This document shows positions 54,182-64,000 of a DNA stretch of 64,000 nt, piece after piece. This DNA is from Metaphire vulgaris (Eukaryota; Annelida; Clitellata; Crassiclitellata; Megascolecidae): contig CM030861.1 in NCBI GenBank assembly GCA_018105865.1, forward strand, positions 3,575,984-3,639,983, given 5' to 3'. A program made the translations under genes and the position numbers. The notes under the pieces are model-generated. The model saw only the letters and a list, made by a program, of their open reading frames with translations. It had not been told where the DNA came from and did no database searches. The stretch's first letter is position 1. Each line of letters opens with the position of its first letter.

Positions 54182-55770
54182 CTACACTGTGGCACCCTCG
54201 TTCGATTCCTTGATGGAATCCTCTTGCGACCCATTCGCACTTCTCCGGTCTCTAAGTGCACTTGACAATTATTCTTAATCAGGAATTCCATCCCTAGCAT
54301 CACTTCTTGCACTTCCTCGGATACCAGAAACGAAACATCTTGATGACCGCTCCCATCGAATTCCATACTCACATCTATTTGTCCTTCCAGCGCTATTTCG
54401 CTCCCATTGGCAGCCGATAATTTATGTGGTGCTGGCTTTAACTCTCTACTCCGCACCATACTTGCTGGAATCAGGTTCACCTCTGAACCGGAGTCTATTA
54501 GACACTGGTGCTCTTGTCCATCCACAATTCCTGTTATGTATACCGACTTCTCTGTCCGTCTGCCGTTACCTGACAACACGTTATAGCTCACTGCGTCACT
54601 TGGCGACTTCCCACCAGACTCATTCTTGCAGTTCCTTGCCAGATGTCCTAATTCCTTGCACTTGAAACACTCGACTCTTGTGGTGCTCTCATTCTTCCGG
54701 CACTCCTTCGCTAAATGTCCAATACCCTGGCACTTATAACACTGTACCTTGCTTTTCCAATCAAACTTAGGTCGGTATCCTTCACCTTCTATCACCTTCG
54801 GCACCGTAACTGCCGCATCTCTGCTCACTTGTACCCATTCTCTCCTCTGTCCGGGCACTCTGCTTCCTGTCCTCAGTAACCATCTTTCCAAATCAGCTTG
54901 CCACTTCTTCTGTTCTGACATGAAGTCTGTCACCTGCTTCATTAATTGCTCTGTCACACTCTCCTCATTCGTGGCTCTAACCTGGCGCTGATTATCTGGG
55001 TGCCTCCTCGCACTTGCGTGCACTTCCTCTGCTGCTCTCTTATAACTTTCCAGTCTTAATGCGACTCGATAAGTCTCATCCAACGACCGTGGCTCTCTTT
55101 CCCTGACTTTGAGCGAAAGCTCCTTATCCCACATAGCTTCCAGAAAAGCGTCTCTCGCCATTATCTCAGTCGTGTCATTTATCGGTCCTGGGAAAGCTAA
55201 AGCTACGAGCTTCCGTATATCGTGCAGCAACTCCGACAAGCTTTCTTTATACCCTTGCTTCCGGCACCGCAACTGCGTACGGAAAGTCTCTTGCTGCGCC
55301 TCCAATCCGTACCTTTGCCTTAATCTACTTATCAATTCCTTGTACGTCACGTCTTCTCTGGCACCAAAATCCCATAACAGCTGTGCTGGACCATCCTCTA
55401 AAGCACACTGCAAAAAAGCTCCTTTATCCACGTCTGTCCACTCATTATACCTGGCACAGACCTCGAACTGACGTATGAACGTCTCCAACGGTATTGTACC
55501 GTCAAACTTATTTGGCTTCATCGGAGTCTTCCTCCGATCCTGTGAGCAAGTCATGCACTCGCTATGACTGAATTCTGCACGCACTTGTCTATCTGCACTC
55601 GACTGTTTATTCTTAACAGTCTCTGCTCTCTTCAACCAGTAGCTATACTGATCCTCATCACATCCCTTCGACCGCTTATGGCGTGCACCTGTACTGACCG
55701 ATCCGGGGTTAAATAAGCTAGCGAGGTTGATCTCCTCAACCTCTCGCTCAGTGTCCAAGGGCATCTCCAT
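54139..55770 (-). CDS. gag-protease polyprotein of the LTR element
   Basis: 543 codons from ATG 55770 (MEMPLDTEREVEE). Order: basic N-terminus; retrotransposon gag (capsid-like) region with KFDGTIPLETFIRQFEVCAR, AQLLWDFG, YKELISRLRQRYG, LHDIRKLVALAFPG and ARDAFLEAMWDKELSLKV; two CCHC zinc knuckles, CYKCQGIGHLAKEC and CFKCKELGHLARNC; an aspartic protease with CLIDSGSEVNLIP (active-site DSG), LEGQIDVSMEFDG and VMLGMEFLIKNN. Gag packages element RNA into particles and the protease would process it. No frameshift or stop. The Ty3/gypsy-like layout is known for such gag-protease proteins; RT is absent downstream. Confidence 0.94.
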   Translation of the reverse strand: MEMPLDTEREVEEINLASLFNPGSVSTGARHKRSKGCDEDQYSYWLKRAETVKNKQSSADRQVRAEFSHSECMTCSQDRRKTPMKPNKFDGTIPLETFIRQFEVCARYNEWTDVDKGAFLQCALEDGPAQLLWDFGAREDVTYKELISRLRQRYGLEAQQETFRTQLRCRKQGYKESLSELLHDIRKLVALAFPGPINDTTEIMARDAFLEAMWDKELSLKVREREPRSLDETYRVALRLESYKRAAEEVHASARRHPDNQRQVRATNEESVTEQLMKQVTDFMSEQKKWQADLERWLLRTGSRVPGQRREWVQVSRDAAVTVPKVIEGEGYRPKFDWKSKVQCYKCQGIGHLAKECRKNESTTRVECFKCKELGHLARNCKNESGGKSPSDAVSYNVLSGNGRRTEKSVYITGIVDGQEHQCLIDSGSEVNLIPASMVRSRELKPAPHKLSAANGSEIALEGQIDVSMEFDGSGHQDVSFLVSEEVQEVMLGMEFLIKNNCQVHLETGEVRMGRKRIPSRNRTRVPQCRYVRLEEVPTGPTG

Positions 55771-55947
55771 TAAGACTAAGTGCTTCAAACAAGGTTCTTG
55801 GCACCCTGGTGCAACACTCAACGCGACCTTGGGTGCTCAACTGGTCTATTCTACTTTCCAAACCTCGACCTTACTCTACTTGGTGTGATTTTAACTTTCC
55901 GAGGCTTTCCTTACTGCACTCAGTGCGCTTTGCCCTTATGCAGCCTA

Positions 55948-55964
55948 CCCCACTTCTGGTACCA
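55948..55964 (-). promoter_or_regulatory. Primer-binding site
   Basis: Minus strand TGGTACCAGAAGTGGGG, four bases (TAAT) inside the 5' LTR. TGG pairs with the CCA end of a tRNA. The sequence resembles leucine-type tRNA 3' ends, but the isotype is not certain. Confidence 0.75.
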
Positions 55965-55968
55965 ATTA

Positions 55969-57015
55969 TGTGGCGAACCGGGCCTATCGAGGTTCCTACG
56001 CCTCCTTAACTCAAGATGGCTCCGCCCGGTTCGGCGCACACGGGGTCTGACTCACTCTAAGGCACGTGGTCGTTCGTCTTAGCTTTTTGGCTAAGATCTC
56101 AGGCTCTCTTACTACCACTTGCACTACGCGCACTTTACCTGCACTCCGTTCCTATATTCCACACTTAATCCCTCTCTCGATGTATCCTCTTTCCTCTCCC
56201 TTAACTCTCCGTGCACCTTGCCTCTCGCCGTGCACCTTGCCTCTTACCGTGCACCTTACCTCTCACCGTGCACCTTGCCTCTCTCCGCACCAACGCACCG
56301 CACTGCCTTACGCTCAGTGTCTCTACTGCACCAACGCACCGCCCTACGCTCAGTGCCTCGCACCGCACCTACGCACCGCCCTACGCTCAGCGCCTCTACC
56401 GCACCAACGCACCGCACCGCCTTACGCTCAGTGCCTCTACCGCACCAACGCACCGCACCGCCTTACGCTCAGTGCCTCTACCGCACCAACGCACCGCCTT
56501 AAGCTCAGTACCTCGCACCGCACCTACGCACCGCCATACTCTCAAGCACCGCACCTATAGTGCCTCCAATCAGGGTGCTCCGACCTCAGAGTGCTCTAAC
56601 CTCTACGTGCTTAGCCTCAGGGTGCTCCAATCTCAAGGGTGCCCGACTAAAGGTGCTCGACTAAAGGTGCTCGGGTGCCCTACTTGCAATTTAGATATAT
56701 ACGTACCTTCCTTTCTTCCACACGCCGCCTCGGCAATCGGTCCTGATCTATGGCAGAACCGGCTATTTATACGATTTCTGCCGCATGCACTCATCCTGCT
56801 GGCTCACACTCATCACCGCTTTCTAATTGCTGCGCGCCATCCACTAATCATCTACCACTCAGCCTGTCTTTCCTTTATACAATCTATTATTATTATATTG
56901 GGCCTGATTACATATGCGGGCAGCTACCTGTCAGAGGATTAAGCTCATGAATTATTAATGGCTCACTTGCGTCTATTGCTACTAAGGGTTCTACGCTATT
57001 ATCTAAATTCGCTAC

Positions 57016-57016
<1 letters not shown>
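55969..57016 (-). repeat. 5' LTR (1048 bp)
   Basis: 82 bp shorter than the other LTR because its minisatellite has two fewer 41-bp units (seven against nine). Other differences are scattered single bases (for example CATCTACC against CGTCTACC near 56848). The plus-strand ORFs over it are not genes. Confidence 0.93.
56288..56545. repeat. 41-bp minisatellite, seven units
   Basis: Same unit as 51800-52140. The loss or gain is exactly two units, and the shared variant units (CCGCCCTACG, CCGCCTTAAG) keep the same order. Confidence 0.88.
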
Positions 57017-57053
<37 letters not shown>

Positions 57054-57082
57054 TAATAATAATAATAACAATAATAATAATA
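57017..57082. repeat. (AAT)n, second half of an L2-like tail
   Basis: AAT repeats with some AAC interruptions, continuous in phase with 51414-51479 if the LTR element is removed. Confidence 0.85.
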
Positions 57083-57329
57083 TATGCTGTTTTACATTGA
57101 ACCTCATAGTGGAGGAAAGGCAAACCAACCAGCAAGAGAGGATTGTCTACTGGAGCTATGTCATTAGTGATGAAGAAGTATCACCTTTGGCACTATGCAA
57201 GGTAGGGGTATTAAATTGATGAGATGTTCAAACAATTATAAAGTGATAATGGCATCAACAGGGTTATACAGAGAACTAATTAAATTTTATAACACCACTT
57301 CATAATTGTGAAAAAGATGGGGGTTTAAT
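57083..57329. other. Nothing recognised
   Basis: Flank of the L2-like insertion, without ORF or repeat signal. Confidence 0.45.
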
Positions 57330-57790
57330 TTTGTTTTAAACTTTGATAGTAAATTTGTTGTGTGCACATGCTGAAGAATTGAGTTCCAGAGTTTGGGGGC
57401 AGCTACCAAGAAAGCACCAAGATCTGTTCAAGTATCAAGGAGTGATAAAGCTGTTGCAGTCAAGGATTGAGTCCAGTATTTTCAAATTTGCACAGAGTTT
57501 GATAAGAAGTAGCCGGGTTCCTTTTAATAAACGGTTTTGCATACAAGGAGCCAGATTTCAGAGTTTATCCTCTCTTCAATAAAAAACCAGAGGAGACTTT
57601 TATGAACTGGTGTCAAGTGCCCATGTTTTGGAATTTTGGAGACTACTTAAGCCAGTGAATTTTGAATTTAATGGAGTTTAGCAAGGATGGATTTGGAGAT
57701 ACTGAAAAGAAGCAAGGTGCAATAATTGAGATGACAAGAAACAAAGGCATTTGCCAAGAGCAAGTACAGGCATATAATGGAATTTACTAG
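57330..57790 (-). pseudogene. CR1/L2-like C-terminal fragment (minus), decayed
   Basis: In reverse, wording such as VAAPKLWNSI (about 57375-57410) and the following helix match the C-terminus of CR1/L2-like RT, with many stops. No ends or duplication could be read. Confidence 0.55.
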
Positions 57791-57918
57791 TACAAACCAC
57801 AGGTCATCAACAAGTGAAATCCTTGTGAAAAACTGTTAGCTTAGTGGTGAAATTATACACTGGAATCAGAAATGTGTATGCATCTGGACAACCAGGCATA
57901 ATGCTCCACCACCTAAGC

Positions 57919-58628
57919 CAGCAATGTGCAACCTGCAGCCACATGCGGCCGTGGGTAACAACTTGCGCGGCCTTGCACATGTATTTTAAAATGTATGTGA
58001 TGGCGGCCATTGGTATAGGCAGGAAATAGTGGAATTTTATTCTATGAAAAACAAGGACTGCTCCTTGCTAAACCCTTCCTCACATCCCTGGCTTTTCTGG
58101 TGGATTTGCTAACCCATCTCATCTATCTTAATCAAAGTCTGCAAGGCAAAGCAACAACAGTTTGCCTCATGCATAGAAAACTTAAAGACTTCCTTGACAA
58201 ATAGTCTTAAGCTTCTCCTCATCTGATGGAGACAGAGAGCGCACCATTTCATCTTGAAGTGGAACTGGTTGAGCTGAAGAGTAATGCGCAGCTTGTGAAG
58301 AAGTTTGCTGATGAGAACGATCTGCTGCACGTGAAAAACATCAATAGAATACCCAAAACTACATGAACTGGTCAGAAACATTCTTGTTCTTTTCAGAAGC
58401 AAGTGTGCGAAACAGCATTTTCTAGAATTAAATATTTGAAGAGCAAGTACTGAACCAGATTGGTAGGCAGCAATCTGGAGTTGGGAAAAAGGCTGATGGT
58501 CTCCAGCGAGTCTCCTGATTTTGCAAGTCTGTCTGTAAGTACGCAAGACCAAGGCAGCCATTAACGACTTCCAATGATGATAAAGTCTGTAATGCGGCCG
58601 GAAACACCGAAAAGGTTGTGCACCCCTG
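57919..58628 (+). mobile_element. hAT (Charlie-like) element with transposase remnant
   Basis: Ends CAGCAATGTGCAACCTGC and, inverted, CAGGGGTGCACAACCTTT. Flanks ACCTAAGC (57911-57918) and ACCTAAAC (58629-58636) differ at one base. Plus-strand remnants of a hAT transposase: LTHLIYLNQSLQGKATTVCLM, KLKDFLDK and ETAFSRIKYLKSKY (C-terminal dimerisation region), broken by stops. 710 bp remain; the catalytic core is lost. Confidence 0.85.
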
Positions 58629-58639
58629 ACCTAAACAAA

Positions 58640-58900
58640 CTTAGGTGGAAATGTAGGACTACGTGAGACACAGCAAGAAGGGGTTGTCGTGGTCCTAAGA
58701 AAGGAAGTTAGTAAGGTATTCATCTGTTTGCATAGCCTTGTGCCACTGTGGTCACTCTCACCAAATACCAGTGTGATGAGTCTGAAAATACCTCACTCCA
58801 CTGGCCTAGCTCTAATGCTATTTGGATTTGGTGCGCCATCGGCTGATGCCCTGGGCATTATGATAGTGACACTATAGAAGTTGATTGATTGATTGATGAG
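58640..58900 (+). repeat. CR1-like 3' end with (TTGA)n tail
   Basis: Matches 8555-8672 closely over TTTGG(A/T)TTTGGTG(C/T)GCCATC then GGCTGATGCC(C/T)TGGGCAT, ending AGAAGTTGATTGATTGATTG. Non-coding. Confidence 0.68.
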
Positions 58901-59299
58901 ATGGAGGAGTAATTGTGCAGACCTGACCCTGTGTACCGGCATACATGGGGGTGCTCCACATTGCAGTATGAATGTATTGTCTGGCATCTTTTCCACTGAA
59001 ATCACTACTCTCATGCTGCTGCCCATGAGGTGGCAAAATGTGTCCCCATGAGACGGCCAAGCACTCATGAGTAGGCTACACACAGATTCCGCCATGGGCC
59101 GCAGGACCCATGTTACCAGTTGGCACCACTTGGAGACGAGTGTGAGTCTTATACATGAGAGGTTATGACTGATACAAGAGGGCTTACATAATTTGCCTCA
59201 CTTTTCACCCCTGAAGGAGGCTAGGCAGCAGCTAGCCAATACTGACATCACTGACTGCATATCACCATATCATTAGCCAACCAAGTTGGTTGGTTAGTA

Positions 59300-60000
59300 A
59301 AGCATTACTGCGCTATAATTGTGGGAATTCCAGAATACCAACAGCATCATTCTTAACATTCTTTGGAAAGGCCACAATTATACAGATCTACCCAACAAAG
59401 GTACTCCATCTGGCCCTGGTGATTTTCTTTCTGCTAGAATTTCCATAGCTCTGCAAATCTCACTTCATCTTGGTGCTGATTCTTTCTTAATCAATGGGAT
59501 TTTCTGTTCATTGTCTACATACAAATACATTATTTAGCAGCATTCTTTTCACCACTTTGCTATTATCTCCTTGCTTGTTAAGAGGTTTCCTCTGCAGATT
59601 GTATTACATGTCACTACGTTTTATTGGGAAAGATTGTGAAAATCTTTTCACTGTCTGAAAAAAGTGCTCTGTGTTTCCTTTTCTGTCTGCTGTGTTCTTC
59701 CGTATCTTTGCACAATTTGGCAACTTGTTCCTCCTGGTCTTTCTGGATGACTTGTTTCACCTTTGTTTTTAGATCTTAGTAACTGAGTTTTCACTTTTTA
59801 CCTTTTGCTATACATGGACCAGTTTCTGCCATTATGTACTCGTTATTTTTTAATTTTTTTTTGTTTTATCTCTAATTTTCATGGTTTTTTTTCATATTCC
59901 TGATTTCAAGTCCAACTATACCCTTTCTATGTCTTTACATTCATTCCCACTTCCTTTAGAGAGGCACTTGAAATGGTTAGAAATTTGACAGCTACATGAG
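59300..60000 (-). pseudogene. RTE finger-region fragment (minus)
   Basis: In reverse, 59310-59490 resembles the IDKERISTKM...AMEILAERKSPGPDGVP region at the start of RTE reverse transcriptase. 59500-59960 may continue upstream in the polyprotein but is too decayed to be sure. Confidence 0.5.
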
Positions 60001-60134
60001 AAACATTGAGAAGTAAAACAATAATATTCACAGTTCCCAAAATATGAAATAGTTTACCTAGAACTACTCAACAAATTCACTTTCTTTCCAAATTTAAAAT
60101 CTTAATCACAACATCCATTATCTCTTCTTATTAA

Positions 60135-61166
60135 CCTCTTCCAAGGGTTAGCCGTTTAAAGACGGCGGCGGAAAACCATAACGAAACGGCATTCGCCGTC
60201 TATAAACGGTGCGCTATATAAGCGACTGTGTACTGCGGACCTGCACGATTTTCAAAAATCCAACGCGGCAACCGAGTTAGCTCACATCCATTCGATAGGC
60301 GGCAGCACCGTTTTTGATAATGCTGGCTATATATGCAAGAGATATTGGCTGTGTAATAACCAAGGATGGAAAATGTATAGGAAAAATCTTCAGCCGGAGG
60401 CTAGAAAGGCCATAACTACGCCAAATATGGTCCGATCTTCAAAATTGTTGCACTATTCTGTTCCAATTATACGTCCCTACAACTTTCTTGCTCACAGTTG
60501 GGGGGTCACCACTGAAATTTTTTTTATTGAGCTTTGAAAATTTTTTGCCGGACATGGTCCGATTTTGGGATGTAGAGTGGAACCTACCCCCAATTTTTTT
60601 TTCACGGATGGTTCGAAAGACCAATAAAAATGCTCAACAATGGTGCAAACCGCATCTTTCTAGCTTCTATATAGCCTGAAATATACTGAGTTGTTCGGTT
60701 TTTCACATTGAAAATCCGTTCGCGTAATTGTCATTTCAACCAGCAATAGATACTTGGGTATGAAACTTCATAGCTACCCCAAATATGGTCCGATCTTCAA
60801 ACTTTTTGCACCATTCTGTTCCAATTACACTCCTCTAGAACTCTACCGCTCACATTTGGGGGTTTACCGCTGAAGACGTTTTGCTATTGACCTTTGATCA
60901 AAATTTGAACAAAATGTTGGGGAGGGGTCCGATTTTGGGGTGTAGAATGGTCCCTACCCCCAACTTTTTTCTTTTGGCACGAATGGATAGAAAGAGCAAT
61001 AAAAATGCTCAACAACGGTGCAAACCGCATCTTTCTTGCTTCTATATAGCCTGAAATATATTAAGTTTATAACGTATATGTTCACGTTTTCATACGAACG
61101 CCTTTTCCAAAAATTAATTCCCTTGTCGGGAGATGACTTAAAAAATTTAATTCCCCCTTTAAAAGG
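60135..61166. mobile_element. TTAA-flanked element with two ~360-bp units, second copy
   Basis: TTAA at 60131-60134 and 61167-61170. Begins CCTCTTCCAAGGGTTAGCC with GC-rich imperfect palindromes, ends AATTCCCCCTTTAAAAGG. Units start at about 60500 and 60860. Matches 46771-47782 along its length. The ORF pair on each strand (for example minus 60439-60624) is shared with the other copy only because the DNA is. No transposase. Confidence 0.75.
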
Positions 61167-61189
61167 TTAATCTAATTAATCATTTCCAT

Positions 61190-62475
61190 TTTGGCACCTA
61201 CATGGCTGCCAGCACGTGCTATGTGCGTGCCACAGATCACCGCTGTTATTGGCATTTACCCATATTCTGCACTTGGATTTTGCGCCAATTGCGAGGACTG
61301 CATTCAGCTCGTCGGTTTTCCGAAGAGTCTCTTGCCGTCCACCACTTTTACACATCATTCTGGAAGTTTCAAGTCGGTTGCTGCCACTGTTGAGTGGTTC
61401 GCCAATGTCTGCCATTAGTGGCCACCGCATGGCTTTTCAACATGACTGCAATTGCCTGTCCTTCCAGACTTCGCTGGAATCTCCATCTTCGTTGGATTTG
61501 CTGATTTCCATGACAGACCACTCTCCTGCGGAAAACCGCTTCTTCAGAATTCGCCGCTGGATGTTACCGTGCAGAAAACTACTAAGTAAAGTAAAGTAAA
61601 ATCTCGTAAACTTCTACAGCGCCCCGGAAAGCAGCACAGGAGTAGCTGCTTATTCTTATGCGCTTAATCTTTCTTGAAATAGCTATAGGCAGGGTGGTTT
61701 GTCGGCCGGGCAAAGGTCAGTGTATCTATGAGGCGGCGGGTCAGGTTGTTGTTGCTATGGGGGAAATGACTTTTCGAATAGGAAGGTTTTAAGTTTAGAC
61801 TTAAAGGTTTGAGGAGATAGTGAAGGAATTAAAGGAAATGAGTATTCGGAGCTTATTGTTTGACCATGTCGTAGGCTACGGAGGGAGGCTGGAATTGAGT
61901 TCCAAAGTTCTGGTGCGGCGTATGAAAAAGCGCGGTTGCAGATTTTGAGTGATGACTGATTTAACGGGCGTGAAAGTGTGAGATGAGATGATGATCGTGT
62001 AGGTCGGGGAGGCTGAGGCGTTAAGAGTTTACGAAGGTAAACCGGTTTTGACGAATGAAGTAAACTGTAAGTAATCGTTATTATCTTGTACTGTATACGT
62101 TCGGATATTTTAAGCCAGTGTAGTGACTTCAGTATGGGTGAAATATGGCAGAACTTTGGTGATTTGGTTACTGCTCGGGCTAGTGCATTTTGAATTGATT
62201 GTAATTTGTTGATGGAGGTTTTTGGGTTTACTACCAACTCACAGCCCCTTAACATCATCTTCCGTTCCTCATTGACATGTCAAAGTGGCTTCAGTTTCCT
62301 TCTGAAGGACTGCTCCTTAAGGAGTCAGCACCAGATTTCTTTATGGCAGCAAATCCTTTCTATCATCCGAGTGGATTTTCAACATTGCCACCTTCTGACC
62401 TTCATAGACATGTCAGCGCTCTTAAAGGCTATTGATTTTGGTTTTTAACTATGCTAGGCACTATATAAATTGTCC
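61190..62475 (+). repeat. Undescribed repeat family, copy 3 (plus)
   Basis: Matches 26880-27500: GCATTC(A/T)GCTCG(T/C)CGG, GTTCGCCAATGTC, GGAATCTCCATCTTCGTTGG, CCAGATTTCTTTATGGC and the 3' end CTATGCTAGGCACTATATAA. A CR1-like element sits inside it (61585-62230). No RT coding of its own. Confidence 0.62.
61585..62230 (-). pseudogene. CR1-like LINE 3' part (minus), open C-terminus
   Basis: Open frame 61755-62258: KTSINKLQSIQNALARAV, ILKSLHWLKISERIQYKIIT, YLRKLLTPQPPRPTRSSS, AAPELWNSIPASLRSL and FKSKLKTFLFEKSF. The 3' UTR has GGGGCGCTGTAGAAG and a TTTAC-type tail at about 61586-61604. The first residues belong to flanking DNA. Same subfamily as 17480-18600, and less damaged. Confidence 0.83.
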
Positions 62476-62864
62476 TATTACAATACAATAATCATTTAGA
62501 TTCCAATCAACCTGCCTACCAGTCCTCCTTTCTCCTTTCCTGCACTATTGCATTTGCTGCACATGTCATTTAGTTATTAACTTGTAGCTTTCTCTGCAAA
62601 TTTTCTCTCACTATCACCTATTTATTCACATCAAAACTTATTTAAATGCTAATGTCAGATTTATAAATTATTATAATACATAACAAAATGCATTATGCTA
62701 AACTCAATTGCTTTTTTGCTTGATAAAAATGTTTAATGAATTGGAAGGCAGATTTATTATATAGGGCTGCCAGTTTAATGCGGCTATTTTGGGGGAAATG
62801 GGGGACTCAGCATTCCTAAATATGCGGGGAAATGCAAAAATGTCCCATTTTTGCGCCTATTTAA

Positions 62865-63529
62865 CCTCTCAGCCGGGGATTTAAATTTTAGACGTCATTA
62901 ATTTTTGTTAAAAAGTGCTGGAAAATTAGTCAAAACTAAATAGCGTATTTTTTTAAAACTTACTATATCTCCGGCTATATGAAAGCTAAGAAAACGTGGT
63001 ATACACCATTCTTTAGCTTTTTATTGCTCTTTCTAACCATATGTGCCAACAACAAAAAATTTGGGGGTAGGTCCACTCTACGGCCTAAAATAGTGCCCCT
63101 CCAAAAAACTTTTTTTCTAAGCTCCATAGCAAAATTTTTTAAGCAGTAACCCCACTTGTGTCAGGGGCAAAGTTATAGGGGAATGTCAGTGTGACAAAAG
63201 AAATCAAAAATATTGAAAATCGGACCACATTTGGTAGAGATATATTACTTCTACACCGAACAGACCTTGGTTTTCTCGGCGGTATTTTCTACACCTCGGT
63301 CCCAAAGAGTACATATAACTTAGGACATAGAGCCATACTGACACTAAAAGAGGTGTCATCTATCGAATGGATAGATACTAAAGCGATTTCTTGCATAAAA
63401 TGTATCTGATACGTTGACCCACTATTGATGAATCACTAGGAAGCCTACACAGGACATGTCCCGGACTTTGGGCCCAAATAATGGCAGATAACGTTGGACG
63501 TGTCCCAGACGTTGCACCCGTTTGACGGG
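62865..63529 (-). mobile_element. TTAA-flanked element, third copy (minus)
   Basis: TTAA at 62861-62864 and 63530-63533. Left end CCTCTCAGCCGGGGATTTAA matches the inverted end at about 47835-47854. One 360-bp unit is present in reverse (62955-63165: GCCATATGTG... TTGGGGGTAGGTCCACTCTA ...GGTTACTGCTT wording). Non-coding. Confidence 0.6.
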
Positions 63530-63533
63530 TTAA

Positions 63534-64000
63534 CCTCACACATTTCTGGAAATTGCAGCATCTAAAAAGATCACCCAAACAGGCTTCCCCTGTAAATCTA
63601 TCCACAATTCCACATATTATAAAAAATAGCAAAAAATACTCTCTAAGTGACGAAAATAGCAAAAAATGTGGATAAAATTGCCAAATATCAAAACAGAAAA
63701 ATCAAAAAATCAAATATCAAAACAGAAAAAGCAGAAAATTCATGTGTAGAAAAACTGGAAGAAAATGTGGTGTATTAAAAATTTGTGTTAAATATGAAAT
63801 TGCATATGTGACCGCATAATCATATTAACTTTTTAGACACATCCTGGCGTTGGGATGTCAAAATATGCCCCATATGAAAGCTAAGATATAAGCACTGGGA
63901 AAGAAAGATGGGCTAGTATAGTAACCCAGTCCTGCAAAAAAATTCTTGAAAGGTGTGCAGAGATGCCATATGTTGTCTTCCAGTATGCCAATGACGGCTC
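63534..64000. other. Unassigned AT-rich DNA
   Basis: A-rich local repeats of AAATATCAAAACAGAAAAA at 63685-63730. No coding or element ends. Confidence 0.5.

Larger units (their letters stand above)
51480..57016 (-). mobile_element. Non-autonomous LTR retrotransposon: gag-protease plus novel ORF, no RT
   Basis: Two direct repeats (51480-52609 and 55969-57016) begin TGTGGCGAACC and end AATTCGCTACA on the plus strand, so on the coding (minus) strand they run TGTAGC...CCACA with TG/CA ends. A primer-binding site lies just inside the right LTR. Between them are gag-protease (54139-55770) and a second ORF (52956-53981). Only 3.36 kb separates the LTRs, with no room for RT, RNase H or integrase, and none of their motifs is seen. 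It sits in an (AAT)n tract, so the target duplication cannot be sized. It must depend on enzymes from another element. Confidence 0.92.

Noticed and set aside
1..64000. CRISPR arrays, bacterial operons, tRNA or rRNA genes
   Set aside because: No spaced direct repeats of the right kind, no ribosome binding sites, and no cloverleaf or rRNA-like sequence seen; all signals are eukaryotic.

Overview
The window reads as intergenic or intronic DNA from an AT-rich animal genome, most likely a marine invertebrate, though the species cannot be told from this sequence. It has no bacterial signals: no operons and no ribosome binding sites. Nearly every long reading frame belongs to a transposable element. 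The families are RTE, CR1 and L2-like LINEs, one retrotransposon with a likely restriction-like endonuclease, one LTR element, many hAT derivatives, one Mutator-like element (MULE), one pogo-like element and one unclassified cut-and-paste transposon. The only candidate piece of a host gene is a 254-bp exon with good splice sites at 19452-19705 (minus), coding for membrane segments. I saw no tRNA, rRNA or CRISPR.

Layout. 0.4-13 kb is a deep nest. A truncated RTE (408-1285) is followed by an old minus-strand RTE (2.04-8.8 kb) holding two hAT MITEs and a CR1 that itself contains a full-length RTE (4752-8294). Next is an L2-like element (8.8-12.8 kb) with an RTE and an antisense L2 inside. 13-19 kb holds LINE fragments and a 2.34-kb DNA transposon with ~140-bp inverted repeats (14942-17283). 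19-24 kb has the exon candidate, a CR1, a pogo-like element and hAT MITEs. 24.1-29.8 kb is one minus-strand retrotransposon with a YLDD reverse transcriptase, broken into pieces by copies of an undescribed repeat. 30-40 kb holds L2 and RTE copies, nested hATs and AT-rich unassigned DNA.

40.9-46.6 kb is a 5.75-kb MULE with a 9-bp target-site duplication. Its ends are built from ~14-bp iterons, and it carries a FLYWCH transposase gene and two later L2 insertions. It sits inside a TTAA-flanked family made of ~360-bp units, which recurs at 46.8-47.8, 60.1-61.2 and 62.9-63.5 kb.

51.5-57.0 kb is the most unusual object: a structurally intact LTR retrotransposon on the minus strand. It has near-identical LTRs, a primer-binding site, an intact gag-protease ORF and a second intact ORF (zinc-finger-like N-terminus, acidic C-terminus), but no reverse transcriptase, RNase H or integrase. 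It landed in the (AAT)n tail of an L2-like element. An in-frame 196-bp candidate intron would join gag-protease to the second ORF.

Target-site duplications read directly from the sequence order most of these insertions. Assignments to RTE, CR1 or L2 rest on motif recognition alone.
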